Shown here: piece after piece, positions 48,238 to 63,124 of the stretch
Numbering within the stretch: position 1 is the first letter of the stretch
How the letters are laid out: each line of letters starts with the position of its first letter
Notes under the pieces: generated by a model
Seen by the model: the letters and a program-made list of their open reading frames with translations, nothing else
Databases searched by the model: none
Told to the model about the DNA's origin: nothing
From: Thysanoteuthis rhombus
Taxonomy: Eukaryota > Mollusca > Cephalopoda > Oegopsida > Thysanoteuthidae
Direction of reading: 5' to 3'
Assembly (NCBI GenBank): GCA_963457665.1
Contig: OY735219.1
Coordinates: 41,592,477 to 41,656,476 of the forward strand
Length of the DNA: 64,000 bases
Program-made: the position numbers and the translations under genes

Positions 48238-48239
48238 AC

Positions 48240-50395
48240 ACTATTTTTGGTCAATAGCAGAATTCTACACAAAATAAAGGCCTTAGAATATCAAATATTT
48301 AAAAAAAACTCATAAAAATTGCACTTAATGAACCTCATCGTGGATTATTTGGTAGACTCGGCAACATACGAAATGCCGTACAACAAGATAGAAGAAATTA
48401 AGCTTAAGCTAAGGTTAAACAGAGAGAAATGTGGAGGTGGGGTCGGGGTAAGTAGATTGTATAGTGCCAGTGGTCTTGGTTAGGAGGGTGTGCCCACCTT
48501 TGAAAGAAGAATTTGAAATCATAGCTTTTACCCGATCACCGAATGTTGGCGGCCATGGTAGATACTCAACTATCTAACCCACCAAGCAAAAAGTCTGAGA
48601 CTTTTCAGAGAGTACATTTATGGGGGAATAGGGTTTCACGACAATTTCAAGAATATTTAGAATAACGAAATCTATCTCCGTCTCTCCATTGTTTCTGATT
48701 TGCTTGACTGCAGCGAAAGATTGTTTGGTTGACAGAAGTGGATCAAGTCGAACGATGAACACTTCTAGAAATGTAGAATGAAAAAAAAGGAAAGAGGCTG
48801 ATTAAATAATATGTTTCTTTGTTCTGTTTTGCATATCAACTAGACATGGATCAAATCTAATCAACAAATAATGCATTTCTGACTGGAATAATTTTACAAA
48901 GAAAAATTAAGATTGATTTGTTATCACCATTTAGACAAAGACCTAACATCAAATCAAATGTAATTCAATCCTATATTTAAATTTGAATTGAACTATACGT
49001 GTATATTTAATTTTTTTATGATTTTTCCTGGTATATTCTTCATTGACATAATGTCTGACTCTTTCACAACCACTCCCCTTTTCCATGATGTGATTTTTAA
49101 GAAAATTCTGACAAAACTATTTAATTAAATGGAAAATTGCAAAACTATAGGTAATGCTCCTGGATAAGAATACTGCTCGAGCATTAACTCTTCTGCACTA
49201 AAAAAAATATTACAGCATTAGAGATAGAGGGAGAAAAAGTATAAAATTCAAACATTAATCAACTGTTGTCTTAAACTCGGCTCGGACGATTGATTCAGTG
49301 AATGATAGCCATACATAAAATTCCGGGCTGCTATGTTAAGATACCGTGTTCGAATCGAAACTACTTCTATTCTTCAAATAATCAAACATCACAGTAAGAG
49401 TCTTGCATTTACACTTCGAATTTGGATCGTTTTCTACTTTTAAAGCAAAATTGTATAATTTCGAATTTGGAAGCTATGCGTCTCGAATACGCATGCGTCA
49501 GTTAAGTGTCTCAGTGAAATAAAGATAAAAGCAGACGTAGAAACTCTATGTGAATGAAGTTAGGTTGGTTGGTCTGTTTAATGTTTTCTTGTAAAGCGCT
49601 CTCAAGTTCATCCAGTATGCGTATTGCTACTGTAATAGCAAATCATGTCTGAACGAAAGCAGTTAATTATTTATCAGAGATGAAAAACCGCCGATTTTCA
49701 CTCCTGAATCCGTAACTGATAAAATCGTTTTTTTAACTTTAATAGAAATGCCGCTTATCGTGTTTTTTTCTGATGAGTGAAGCTGTTAGTTAGGATGAGC
49801 ATTTTGATATTCCCCGGATTCTACTCGGAGTAGATCCTATCTTGCCAGATGGCCGAATTCGATGCTTCTACGGACACGTGATTCAGCTCCTTAACTCTTC
49901 AACTGTGGGCTGCATTAAGAAAACCCGATGGTCCCCTTTTCTTTTTTGGCTTCGGCCTTGATGTTAACTTCAGCACCAAAAGATACCCAATCTCTATTAC
50001 TTAGCGAAATCCCTCACTGACTCTTGACCTCTCCGCGTTCGTGCTCAGGAGTGGGTGTCTATGGGCTTAATTTGCTGCTTTTGACAAAGGAGATTACGAT
50101 AGATAGAGTAATTTGTCAGTACTGCTGCGCGTGCCCCAGAAGTGTAAGTGCTTTATATTGTGTTTGTATCTTTTGAAGAAAAAAAAAGCTCACAGGATGA
50201 CTCGGCTGTCCGTGAGTGTGTGCCTGATAGCCGAAATTCAAAGTTTGAGGTAAACGAGTGGTCCATTGAGTCTTGAATATACTTTTCGAAAAATTATGAA
50301 AGGAAACTGATTTCAACCGGGACGAAGTTGGTAATTGTTTAAAATAGGTGAGTTTGAACATTAGGCCGATATTTTATAGGGGAGGTAATCGAGAT
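48240..50395. other. no gene seen
   Basis: Open frames at 48574-48762 and 50116-50361 show no motif. A B-box-like GTGTTCGAATC at 49348 hints at a SINE remnant but no A box is clear. Confidence 0.45.
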
Positions 50396-50399
50396 AGGC

Positions 50400-50665
50400 A
50401 CTGTGACCATTTTGAATGGCTGAAAGTGGCCAGATTTTACCGATGATCAAAAAACGTTATTTTCGGTCTACAAACACCGTTTACTTAAGAGCCAGTGCAG
50501 CATGTAGTTGGGATTGGAATGTAGGGTTAGTGTTAGTTGACAGGTTAGGGTTAGGGTTAGTAAGTTGGTCTAGGGTTAGGATTAGTAGGTTGATAGGTTC
50601 AGGGTTAGGGTCAGTTGGTAGGTATGGAGTTGCAGTTAGTAGGTAGGTTTGGGGTTAGGGTTTTA
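50400..50665 (+). repeat. family C, copy 2, with a TTAGGG-like tail
   Basis: The first 130 bases match the inverted copy at 37.6 kb. From about 50520 the sequence becomes an irregular array of GTTAGG, TTAGGG and GTTAGTAGG units with interruptions. TTAGGG is the telomere repeat of molluscs and vertebrates, so this could be interstitial telomeric DNA, but its position matches a shared element tail. Confidence 0.7.
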
Positions 50666-53515
<2,850 letters not shown>

Positions 53516-53877
53516 AAGTTTTTTGCTTCAAAACATGTGTTTGGGATAATTCTATGTAAACGAACGATTCCATATATATAACACACCCAGCCCTGTCTCA
53601 ACTTTTTACAGTACAACCCTCTCTCTCCGTTTCTTTCTCTCTGTTTCTCTCTCTCCCTTTGTCTCTGTCTCATATATATATGTATATTGCGTGGATAAAT
53701 TCGTCAACTTGTCAGTTTTCCGAAAAGTGTCAGTTTACGTTAACTTGTCAACTTTCTTTCGTGAAAATCTTTCTCTATTCCTTAAACCAATATTATTTAC
53801 TCCCAGTGTAAATCATATCACTCAGCAGTAGATGTCGACACTTAGTTAATATGTTGCTCCCGCGCTGGTGCATGCAT

Positions 53878-53915
53878 GTGTGTGTACGTGTGTGTGTGTG
53901 TGTGTGTGAGTGTGC
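53878..53915. repeat. (TG)n microsatellite
   Basis: Interrupted TG run just upstream of a CpG-containing stretch. A second TG run lies at 54204-54228. Confidence 0.85.
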
Positions 53916-54019
53916 GAGCGCCCACTCGCTTTTTTGCGGGTGATAACAGGATAGAAGACATGGTCATCAGTTAATCTTTGTATTTTCCGATGGCTCTTCT
54001 GATGACATTTAGGTAGGGT

Positions 54020-54146
54020 CATTAACTTCCGGTCAATTCCGTTTTAACCGATTATCAGCGCCTTGAGGACGTCTTCGTTTCCGCCTCAACTTCCGGCGCG
54101 TGCAGGCACGAAAACATCAAGACATTTAATATGAGCGTCTCTACAG
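54020..54146 (+). promoter_or_regulatory. candidate CpG-containing promoter and first exon
   Basis: Two CTTCCGG motifs (54026-54032 and 54090-54096), the reverse complement of the ETS/GABP site found in many housekeeping promoters, lie in a CpG-rich stretch. An ATG at 54131 opens a frame (MSVST) that runs into a possible donor CAG/GTTGGT at 54147. No downstream coding exon is recognised in the window, so a gene here would need a long intron. The donor is weak. Confidence 0.25.
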
Positions 54147-54442
54147 GTTGGTGTGTGATTCTTTCTCATTTGGGCTGAGATTCTTAGATTCTATTATGCG
54201 TAATTGTGTGTGTGTGTGTGTGTGTGTATGTGAAAGGATCAATAGCTTGTTAGTGTGGGTATGTGTGTGTCTGTGTGTGTCTATGTGTATGTTTGGCATT
54301 TTATAAAGTAAGAAGGACAAAAAAAGAAAGAAAGAAAGAACTATTGTAGGAATTGATCCAACTAATATCCTCGTGTATATTGTTTAGATTACAAAAAATC
54401 ATCCGTTGCACTCGTTGCCCTTTCTTGAGCGTTTGTCACATC

Positions 54443-54641
54443 CAGTGTTGCCAACTCAAAAACATTTTCGCGGTCAACACTGTTAGCCATCTTATGATAT
54501 TTCTAATTGTTAAAATGGCTAGATTTGTTTGGAAATAGCTAAAAGTAGGCTAGAATTGCAGAAAAAAATGCTAGAATTTGCTAAAAGCCAAAGCAAGAAA
54601 CGCCTTAAATTTAACACAAAAACGCTAAATTCGCAACACTG
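54443..54641. mobile_element. hAT-type MITE with 8-bp target duplication, copy 1
   Basis: Ends CAGTGTTGCCAACT and, reverse-complemented, CAGTGTTGCGAATT. Flanks GTCACATC (54435-54442) and TTCACATC (54642-54649) agree at 7 of 8 bases. 199 bp, no transposase. The end blocks match the copy at 63.5 kb. Confidence 0.85.
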
Positions 54642-54779
54642 TTCACATCCAGTAATCCTCAAAAAGCTTTGAACAGATTCCTTTGTGTCGTTCACATTTC
54701 TTTCCAAACTTTGTTATTCCACTTCACAAGTGCAGAATAAATCTTTGTCTCTCGGATCTGTAAAAAGTTAGTGAGATGA

Positions 54780-55080
54780 GGGACTTTGTTGAAAGCTTAT
54801 TGAAGATTACAGGATATGACCTCCACCTGAGTAGGCTACAGAGGGCATCGAAACATTATGATATTTCCAGACTTAAACTTATTGGACCAACGCTGATAAG
54901 TTCGTACTATTGTAGTGTCCACTCTGTATTATCTGTTGATTTTATTAGCAACCAGCATTGTGTCATAATTAGAATCTTTTAACTCGGTCGACACCATTGT
55001 CGCTAAGGGCTCTAAATCCTCCAATGATTTAGACAATTACATTTGCAAATCTTTCAATTTTAGTGATATTCTTTATGAAG
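54780..55080 (-). mobile_element. mariner relic, N-terminal fragment
   Basis: The minus strand starts MVSTELKDSN and, after a stop, reads RVDTTIVRTYQRWSNKFKSGN, the mariner N-terminal DNA-binding region. It is close to the element at 43.5-44.2 kb, including the same MVST start. Only this end survives. Confidence 0.7.
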
Positions 55081-55090
55081 TGAAGCAAGC

Positions 55091-55895
55091 CTGAAAGTCA
55101 GACCATAGATGCACTAGTTCAATCTTTAGTGCCTTTCAAAATTCCTTCCTTTGGAAGCCCATTCCTTTCTTTGAAAAAACCTTCATGGTAATAAGATAGA
55201 ATCTCATTCATGCAATTGACACATATTTGTATTCCGACGTAGTAAACTAGACTTCCACGTTCTATCACGTTACATCAAAATGTCACTTAAGTGACATCAG
55301 ATTCACAGGAGGAGTTGGAGGGAATGCTTCGGGGAGTTGGTTTGAGGTGTTTGCCATGTCGACTTGTCAGTCAATGAGTCAGTAACAGCGACCGTTATAG
55401 ATGTTAGCGCATCTAAAGCATTATTGTTTTGATTTGTATGTATGGACACCTTTACAATTTGTGCCTCTGCGCTACGGTGTATATACAGTTTCATGTGTTT
55501 ACATTGAGATTGACGTATTACCATGTTTGGCATTCGAGCATGGTTTGCAGATCGATTCCCTTGTGTAGTGAGTTCGATCCTAACGGAGTGTCCTACTGAA
55601 AGAATGGTCTCGTTGCCGAACTAAGATAAGCTTGGTACAGATATATCTATTTTTAAGTTAGATACGTATTTCCCACTCGTTGCATGATTCGATTGTAAGA
55701 GATCTTGATTCCGAATGCTGGTTTTTAAGCCAATGAGGTCTTCACAACTTCGAAGATTGGCGCATCATAATCTTCCAATCCTCATTTCCTCTCCATTAGG
55801 CTTTGTGTACCGTATTGAGCTAAACTTAGCAAATAGTAGACAGCAGCATGTAAGTGCGTATTAAGTCTTGTTCCCATCGATACAAGCAAATGATT
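55091..55895. other. no gene seen
   Basis: Starts with the CTGAAAGTCAGACC block shared with 9.5 kb. A tRNA-like GTGAGTTCGATCCTAAC at 55568 is a possible B box. No motif-bearing open frame. Confidence 0.45.
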
Positions 55896-55984
55896 GTGCA
55901 CGGCAGGGTCGGTCCAAGATACGGACAATACGGGAAGTCGCCTGGGCACCAAGTGGTCGGGCGCCTGTAATGCATGTTTTAGCA

Positions 55985-56335
55985 AATTGGAAAAGGGGTG
56001 ATCAATGAATAAATTACTTCTCTCACCTTTTGTTGGACAGTGAACACTAAAAAAGTCCAAATTAAAAAAAAACAAGCCTAAATGATTTCAGACACAAACT
56101 AAGGAACTGATTCAGCATAAAATTACATGGTAAATTGAATACATATCTAAAAAAAACCCATATAGGGAATGAATTTCCAAAAACAAAAACAAAAACTTTC
56201 TTAGTAAATATTAACATTTTCAGCCTTCTAGCCCCACTGATGCGGCATGTACATAGCCTGCCAGCGAGTCAGCCAACTTGAAAACTGAAGAAACCTGTGT
56301 TGACAGTTTTGGTTGACTATTTCTAATAACATCGC
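55985..56335 (+). repeat. dispersed repeat family A, copy 4
   Basis: Carries GGTGATCAATGAATAAATTA, CTCTCACCTTTTGTTGGACA, ACACAAACTAAGGAA and GTTGACAGTTTTGGTTGA blocks in the family order. The preceding 80 bases start CAGGGTCGGTCC and may be another element. Confidence 0.75.
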
Positions 56336-56339
56336 CTTT

Positions 56340-57765
56340 GGACAGTGAATGAACAATAATAAATGAAATATATTTTCTGAAAATAATAGCAAAAATACTT
56401 AAAAACGAATTGATAAATCCAATGAATATTGAAATAACGACTTTCAACACTACAGCACGGCCATTTGGTTATTTTAATTAGTTAATAAAATAGTTTAATT
56501 AGTTAATCCAAATAGTGAAACAAATGTGGTTCGCCCAATTATAGATCGCGATCGTTTCACTTAGGGACATTTCACTTAAAGTCAAATAATCCTGAATTGC
56601 GTGGCACAACTACCAGTATTTCGGAACGAGGGTACCACCAATGGTGGACACAGCTAACGAAAACGTTAAACCGATCAAATTCTTATCAGAAGCAAGGATA
56701 ATCGTTAACTGCTAACTTTTGTTGCATGAATTCAGTTTCAATTAGTTTTTTGTTCTCTAAAACCCTTAAAACAGACCTTAAGAGCTGGAATTCTAATATG
56801 TTGTAGTTTAGACATAGAAATTTAAATAAAATATATTTTGAATATAAACTAATGTTCAATTTCATTTTCCTTTTTTAATCATTTATGTACACCTTGATCA
56901 TCATCGGATATTGGCATGATATACCTTTTCAGACAGCTCTATGTCTAAGTGACGGCATATTAAGCTCTCTAGGCTAGATTTATATTATAGTTAATGGTTA
57001 TCTTTGCTTCCGCTAAATTTGTAGCGACTATCACCAGTGTTATACCACCAAACATAGAGAAACATGAAGGTAAATTAATAAGCGGTCTGATAGAATGCTA
57101 AATGTCTTGACTTCATCTTGTTCTGTCACCATAATGAAGGCGTTTAGGAAGAGAGCGGACCTCTATTCAGTTATCTGCCTTTACTCGGATCCATATTTAT
57201 GTTACGCTGAATCGGCGAAATTACCAACTTGGCGAGATTTACTAATTTTTTTGTAAAAAGATGTTTGATTACATAAACTTTTGATTGAAAAAAAAATGGT
57301 ACTTTTATAATATTGCACATCTGCTGCTGTGTATTTGTTATTGAAAGAAAGCAAGCGAAAAAATAATTTGGAACTGATCATTAGAAATTCCAATTGATGA
57401 AAAAAATAATTCTGCTATCGTGATTGATATACACATCAATGGGATCTCGGTTCTCGTTTCTTTTTGGTACTATTTCTTGATTTGTGGATCAGTTAGTGAA
57501 GGAGCAGATCTTGAATCATTTTCGACTTATTTCGAGCCTTCGACTTGTTGGATCGAAGTTAAGAAAACCATATCACACAGAGACATGTTGAAGTGAATGG
57601 AATTAACAAATTGGCCTTATCCTCCCTCCCAGACTACCTGGATCCCCCCTTTGAGCAGGGAATGGGGGTTCATCCCTCGGCTGAGAATCACTAAGTAAAG
57701 TAGAAATTTAACATCGAATTTCAACTAATAACTATGTTAGGATACGGACTTAATCATCCACCCTC
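56340..57765. other. no gene seen
   Basis: AT-rich; no recognised open frame or repeat. Confidence 0.5.
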
Positions 57766-57766
57766 G

Positions 57767-58185
57767 TTCAGGGGTGCATTGTGTTTTGTATCTTAGGTTT
57801 GCTATGTACTGCAAACGCAGGAAAACATAAAAATATTTCAGTGTCTGTAAAAAGCTACGGACAACCGAAGCCTTTTTAATTCAATGTTGGGAAGGAGATC
57901 CCAATTGTAGAAATTACAGAACTTAGATTAGACACTATCGTCAGCAGATAATTGTGTCCAATCAAAATTTGATTTCCTTTCATTAATTATCTTATTTTTC
58001 ACCGTTTGCAGCATCAAATGAACGAAGGTGTGAAACATCGCTGATCACAATCGGAACCAACTTCCCTACATCGAACCAAAAAGGCTTTACTGTCTGCTGC
58101 TTTTTACAGACACTAAAATATTTTACGTTGTGGTGCCTTCATAGCATACAGCACACCCAAGACACCAAGTATCATACACCACTGG
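57767..58185. mobile_element. inverted-repeat element E, copy 2
   Basis: Ends CAGGGGTGCATTGTG and, reverse-complemented, CCAGTGGTGTATGATAC, each followed inward by GTGTCTGTAAAAAGC and a (C/T)TTTTT(A/G)...CAATGT(T/A)GG block. Same family as 46210-46727, about 100 bp shorter. No open frame. Confidence 0.8.
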
Positions 58186-58189
58186 CATG

Positions 58190-59410
58190 AATAGACACAG
58201 TACATAACCATCAATTTTCAATGTTAAGAATGAGCGAGAATCGTGTGAAAAAAGATTTCCTCCCTGCACGCGGAAAATTGGGGCTGATGGTAGGTTAGGC
58301 CTTTCAGGGGAGTCTGGGGCATGCTATTACAGAAAATTTTGAAAATAATGCATCCGATATTGGCTGAAGTTGCGTTCCAGGGCATATCAGCGACTGGAAT
58401 TGTATTGTGTGGTAGTCTGTTTTAAACATGTTAAATCTAATTGAAGACTTCTATCAGAAATCTAAATCAATTTAATAAACCTATATAAATCTAACACTAT
58501 AAAATGTGTGAGAATTTTCCTTTCTTTCATACGTGTGTACGTGAGAATGTATCCAAATGCAGAATGCGTGAGTCTTGGAAGGTCTGACAATATGGATGAG
58601 TAAGTATTTCATCAAGACTAACTGAATAAATATTCTGCAGTTGGCAAAAAAATTATCTCCCTTGGAAAACCATTATAATCTATTTGTACAAACCACGTCA
58701 TGCAAAAGTTTTATAAATGCATGTATCTATTAAATTCAACCATTGCTGATTTTTCACTATTTGCTTCTTACAGGTTCGTGATCCTCCACCTTTTGCAAAT
58801 TTAACGAGACAAAAAAGTCTTTGAATAATTTAGAAAATCTGTTTGCATTTCAATTTGATTGAAGTACATCATTAATTTCCACGGAACCACGCTCAAGCTA
58901 TCACCCAGCCGTCATTCTGCGCGCTCCCTCCCTTTCTTTAACAGTCCTCTTCTTTCCTTACTCTCTATCCATCTCTTTTTATTTTTCTATCTTCCATGCT
59001 TCCTTTTCTTCCATCAAATACCTCCATTCTGTACGGCTCATCTGCGCACTGCCATTTTCTTCTCATCCTGTTTCTCTCTCTTCATTTAATTGATAATCCG
59101 CCTCTTCCTCTATTGTCAGATTTAATCCAGGTTCAAACGCAGGTCTGTCTGTGACATTCGTGTTTCGTTGGATAATCGTTAGTGCCCAGCCTGCCTGGCG
59201 GAGAGGTAGAAATCCCACTGCCAGCATCTTATCTCACTCCCATCCCGTCTTTAATTGATGGACACCGAAGTAGCAGCGTCTTGGCGAGATTAAGACCAGT
59301 TTCTCATTTCCGATCATTCTGCTGTTTATGGCATAGGACAGAAATAGCAGTCTGTTTAACAGACAAATAGATGAATACAAACGAAACGTGCTGGTTAGCT
59401 AAATAGAAGT
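58190..59410. other. no gene seen; pyrimidine-rich tract
   Basis: 58905-59105 is C/T-rich on the plus strand and produces a Ser/Leu/Phe-rich chance open frame. Otherwise nothing recognised. Confidence 0.5.
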
Positions 59411-59412
59411 TG

Positions 59413-59522
59413 AAAGATAGATATGAATAGATTGAGATAGATGGATAGATAGATAAACAGACCACAATATGTATGTGCAGACTAAGAAAGATATGAATAG
59501 ATTGAGACAAATAAATATAGTC
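59413..59522. repeat. (GATA)-like repeat with a duplicated block
   Basis: AGATATGAATAGATTGAGA occurs twice, about 70 bases apart, around GATAGATGGATAGATAGATA. Confidence 0.75.
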
Positions 59523-59735
59523 TGAAGAGGCCAATAGAGTTGCTACCGAGAAGAATCGGTGACGAGAATCAGTTTCTTAGTGATTGTCTTTACAATTATC
59601 ACGTTCTGTCTGATATAAATTGTCCATTTTACGAATATTTCACAGTCGGCATAGGGAACAGCATAATTGTGCTCCCGATCGTCAAATAAGAAAATAAGTT
59701 TTGTGGGTGCGTTCCAGACTTCTGTTTTACCATGA

Positions 59736-59822
59736 GAGTGTTGTTAGCTCAGAGGTAACAACAGAGCCTGTGTATAAAGCTGTTTCGAAGGCAGACGCGG
59801 GTTCGATCCCCGCAGAATGCTC
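59736..59822 (+). mobile_element. tRNA-like SINE head
   Basis: GAGTGTT (59736-59742) pairs with AATGCTC (59816-59822) as a 7-bp acceptor-like stem with two G-T pairs. An A-box region TTAGCTCAGAGGTAAC and a B box GGTTCGATCC with a perfect GCGGG/CCCGC stem follow. The middle does not give a normal anticodon arm, so a functional tRNA is unlikely. A TTGCTACCGAG block follows, shared with 59535. Confidence 0.6.
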
Positions 59823-59939
59823 ATCTCTTGAGGATGTTCGATTTGCTACCGAGTAAAATTATGCTGAGAATTAGTTCCCAATTGTCTTTATAACTATCAT
59901 GTATCATTTTGAATCGCTTTGTATTACATTGAAACGCTA

Positions 59940-60450
59940 TTTGAGATGATCACCTGTTATTAAAAGGTGAATGCATCATTTGGCCTAGCAACGTAAATTG
60001 AATAAACAATGAAAGAAAATAGGGCTGCTGCATGAATCGAACCTGTGACCGATAGGGTAGCCGCTTCAATGTTCCGTTGTTTTTACCAGTTATGCGAAAT
60101 CCCAAACAACTATTTTGACTCCAAATTCTCATTTGTTTATTCACGGTCTATATCTACTCAATTTGTTTCTTTCAACGCGAACAATTATATTATGATTTCC
60201 GTCGAATCATACATTCATTTCTTAAATGGATGTATGATTCGAAAGAAATTATTTTAAATTGCGTTAAATTATATTGTAATTCTATTGAAATGTTCTCCCG
60301 TTATGAAATTACACTTTTTTTCAATTATCTATTTTATTTACGTTGTCTAGGCCAAATGATACATTCAAAATGTAATAACGAGAAATGAATAGAGTTCCAA
60401 TATAATATAACGTAATTTATAATCATTTCTATCGGATCATATTTCAATTT
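59940..60450. mobile_element. tRNA-like foldback family S, copy 3
   Basis: Inverted blocks, CATCATTTGGCCTAGCAACG (from 59971) and its counterpart near 60335-60375, bracket a body with a minus-strand tRNA-like segment (B box AGGTTCGATTCA near 60034-60045) and the TTTGTTTCTTTCAACG block shared with the other copies. Confidence 0.65.
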
Positions 60451-61125
60451 CTGAATTATACATATATATGTGTGTGTGTGTGGTTATATGGGAGTTTTTA
60501 TTAGGGCAGAACCTAAAGCTTAAAAGTTTAGTTAAAGGGTGGGGGGTAACAAATAACGTTGTCCTCTGCAGTTACTGTTATCATTAATCTATAAGAAACA
60601 AATGGAAGCAGAAAACATGACAATTTAAAACTTTATTTTATTATATAAATCATAATCAATTTTTAGGATCAGTTTTAGGGGTATATGCCTGTTCAATGAA
60701 TTTTAATGATTATTTGCTTGTGTATAACTTTCTTAATTTTACATTTATGAAAAAAAATGTGAAAAACTTACTCCAACCTTGGCACCTAACCCGAAAACTA
60801 AATTATAACCGTCATAATTAAATTTCATAAAATACAGTTCAAAACGGTCAGGTTTTCTGCTTCGACTTATTCCTTAATACCTTAATAATAGCGGTCAGAC
60901 TAGTCAGCGTTATTCGTTATGTCTCTTTGATATTTCAGTCTGTAAACCAGTAACAAACCTTTGTATTTGTAAAGGTGTGTACAGAGAAAAGATAGATAAA
61001 GCGGAAACCATTTGTGTCCCCAAAACTATAACGTTTTTTTTTCCTAGAGCTTTTAAAAGTATTTTTAAAAACAAAAATACCTGAAAGGAGAGAGAGGGGG
61101 GGAATGAATAAATACAGATTATAAG
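60451..61125. other. no gene seen
   Basis: Short TG run at 60469-60481; otherwise AT-rich with no recognised feature. Confidence 0.5.
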
Positions 61126-61179
61126 ATTTTGTCAATGTTTTTAATGGTATTTACTGATCCATTAACATTTCTTTTACAG

Positions 61180-61300
61180 TTGTTTCTGTCTAAACGGCGT
61201 CCGGGCCGCCGCCTCCCACTCGCTTACCTGATCAGCCGTCCGCTTAGGACGCGCTCTGTGTGCAAAAACCTGCATAGTCACGTGTCCATTTGTGTTTGGT
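61180..61300 (-). other. CpG-rich patch with minus-strand splice donor
   Basis: The densest CpG stretch of the right half (GGCGTCCGGGCCGCCGCC). On the minus strand CTGATCAG is followed by GTAAGCG, a good donor at 61227, so the sequence just right of it could be the end of a minus-strand exon. No coding frame is convincing; the 142-codon plus-strand frame across it has no known motif. Confidence 0.25.
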
Positions 61301-61678
61301 ACCATTGGATAATGAACATTGCCTCGTCACTCATTAGTGATAGAGCTTCAATTGAATCGATTCTTTTGCAGCTTCTTTTGTACTTAACCGAAGTAGCAAA
61401 TACGATAGTGATTAACCCGGCACGCATTAATTTCTATGACAGGGCAACAACAATTAATTTATCCTTAACCTTGCAAATATGGTTAGCAACAACTTTCATC
61501 AAGAACGTGGTAGCTTCCATATTTATTGTGCGCCCTGTCCCCAGATGTTTAAATTGAATGTGATCCAAGCATTCATTATGGTAATGATTTTTAAATAAGC
61601 TTCCATTGAATAAATACAGAGTTCAAATCCATGATCTCTTATTGGAGCCAAATGGCCAATCGCAGAATTTTCTAGGTT

Positions 61679-61682
<4 letters not shown>

Positions 61683-61748
<66 letters not shown>
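61683..61748. repeat. (TA)n microsatellite
   Basis: About 33 TA units. Confidence 0.95.
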
Positions 61749-61750
<2 letters not shown>

Positions 61751-61848
61751 CAGAATGTTGTTTTTCAATTTGTAAGAATACAAAAAAGAAACATAGATCA
61801 TAAAGCTCAATATTTATCCAAGTCAGTAGAGATGGTAATGTATGAAAT

Positions 61849-62031
61849 GAAATTTACAAGGATATTTATCCGGTGAATGTCAACATTTTGTACCCAACAC
61901 ACTCTTTAGCGACCGGCAATTTTTTTTCTTATATTTAAAGATAATTACAAGACCAAATAATAATGCCAGTTGTTGGAGAGTGTGTTAGACACGAAATGTT
62001 GACATTCACCAATAAATATCCGAGTAAATTC
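61849..62031. mobile_element. foldback element between TA arrays
   Basis: Arms of about 70 bases (61849-61918 and 61964-62031) are inverted: GGTGAATGTCAACATTT and AACACACTCT occur in both. The outer ends read GAA(A)TTTAC. The right end lies directly against a TA array and a second TA array lies 100 bp to the left. Confidence 0.85.

Positions 62032-62095
<64 letters not shown>
62032..62095. repeat. (TA)n microsatellite abutting a foldback arm
   Basis: About 30 TA units starting right after the foldback arm. Confidence 0.95.
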
Positions 62096-62096
<1 letters not shown>

Positions 62097-63120
62097 CTAC
62101 AGAATAGATATATCTAATCTGCACCTTTTTTAACTCGGAAAGAAAGTACCTCATGTTTTGAATTAAAATCTATGTTTGGCTTTAAGAATCTCGGCGACAC
62201 AATCTGCGCCATAACCTCTAAGCTGTATCTACACTGTTTCTCAGTGTCAACAATTTCCTCAGCTTCTCGATCCGAATATCCGGGTCTACGTTCCTCTCTT
62301 ATGCTACAAGGCTAGTTGTAACATGAGGATAAAATGACCAAATGTTGAAAGAAGGACAATGAAAGCTTCGTTTATTTCAGTCGCGTGTCTGGTTGGCGTT
62401 CTCCAAACAATTAAAAGAGACTCAATTTGTGCGACGCCATCTTCACCTCATTAGATTCCTTTGAAGAGCGCCTGAGACAAAGATTGGATCATGTAATATC
62501 CTCCTCGGTTGCTTTTTCTTCTTATTCTTTTCTTTTTCCCCCCACTTCTTTTCATCGTCTTTACCGTGTGAAAATGACTTTATTTAAACATAGAAGCTGA
62601 TAGTCCAACGACGATGAAGTCAGATTAGCATCTCTAATTGGGGCCCACGTCGTAATCTGTGCAGGATTGTTTTCTTACACTTTGTTCTTGTTCGCGTGTC
62701 AAGCGATGAATATGACATTTGGGTCAGCAAAAGCCGGACGAGAAACGAACGCTTAAAAGAAAAATTGGGCGGAAATACAGCCACATACACCCTTGCATAC
62801 ACACTCATCCGATCTATCTATCAATCCATCTATCATTATTGTGCATTTCGTTTTGCTATCAAACAGAAATCAACAGTCTATTTCTTACTTAGTTCTTAAA
62901 AAAACACATCAATATTCTTTGCGTCATTCAATCATGAATTCACAACTCATTTTATCGAATTGGCCCTCAATGCCTTTCTATTTGCTAAAAGCTAGCAAAT
63001 TTCCATAAACATTAATTGATTTCTCGCGTAAGTATAAATATATCAATTATTCTTACTTGCTGATGTGAATTTTCCGCCCGAAATGTTTTTGCATTTTTCT
63101 CTCCTTGTCTTGTGTCACAC
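62096..63120. other. no gene seen
   Basis: CpG-normal, with a pyrimidine-rich stretch at 62515-62560. No open frame with a known motif. Confidence 0.5.
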
Positions 63121-63124
63121 TCAA

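Noticed and set aside
59736-59822. Functional tRNA gene
   Set aside because: Acceptor and T stems form, but the anticodon arm does not, and it is followed by repeat sequence.
61129-61557. 142-codon plus-strand frame as a gene
   Set aside because: No motif or domain and mixed composition; the splice-like signal there is on the other strand.
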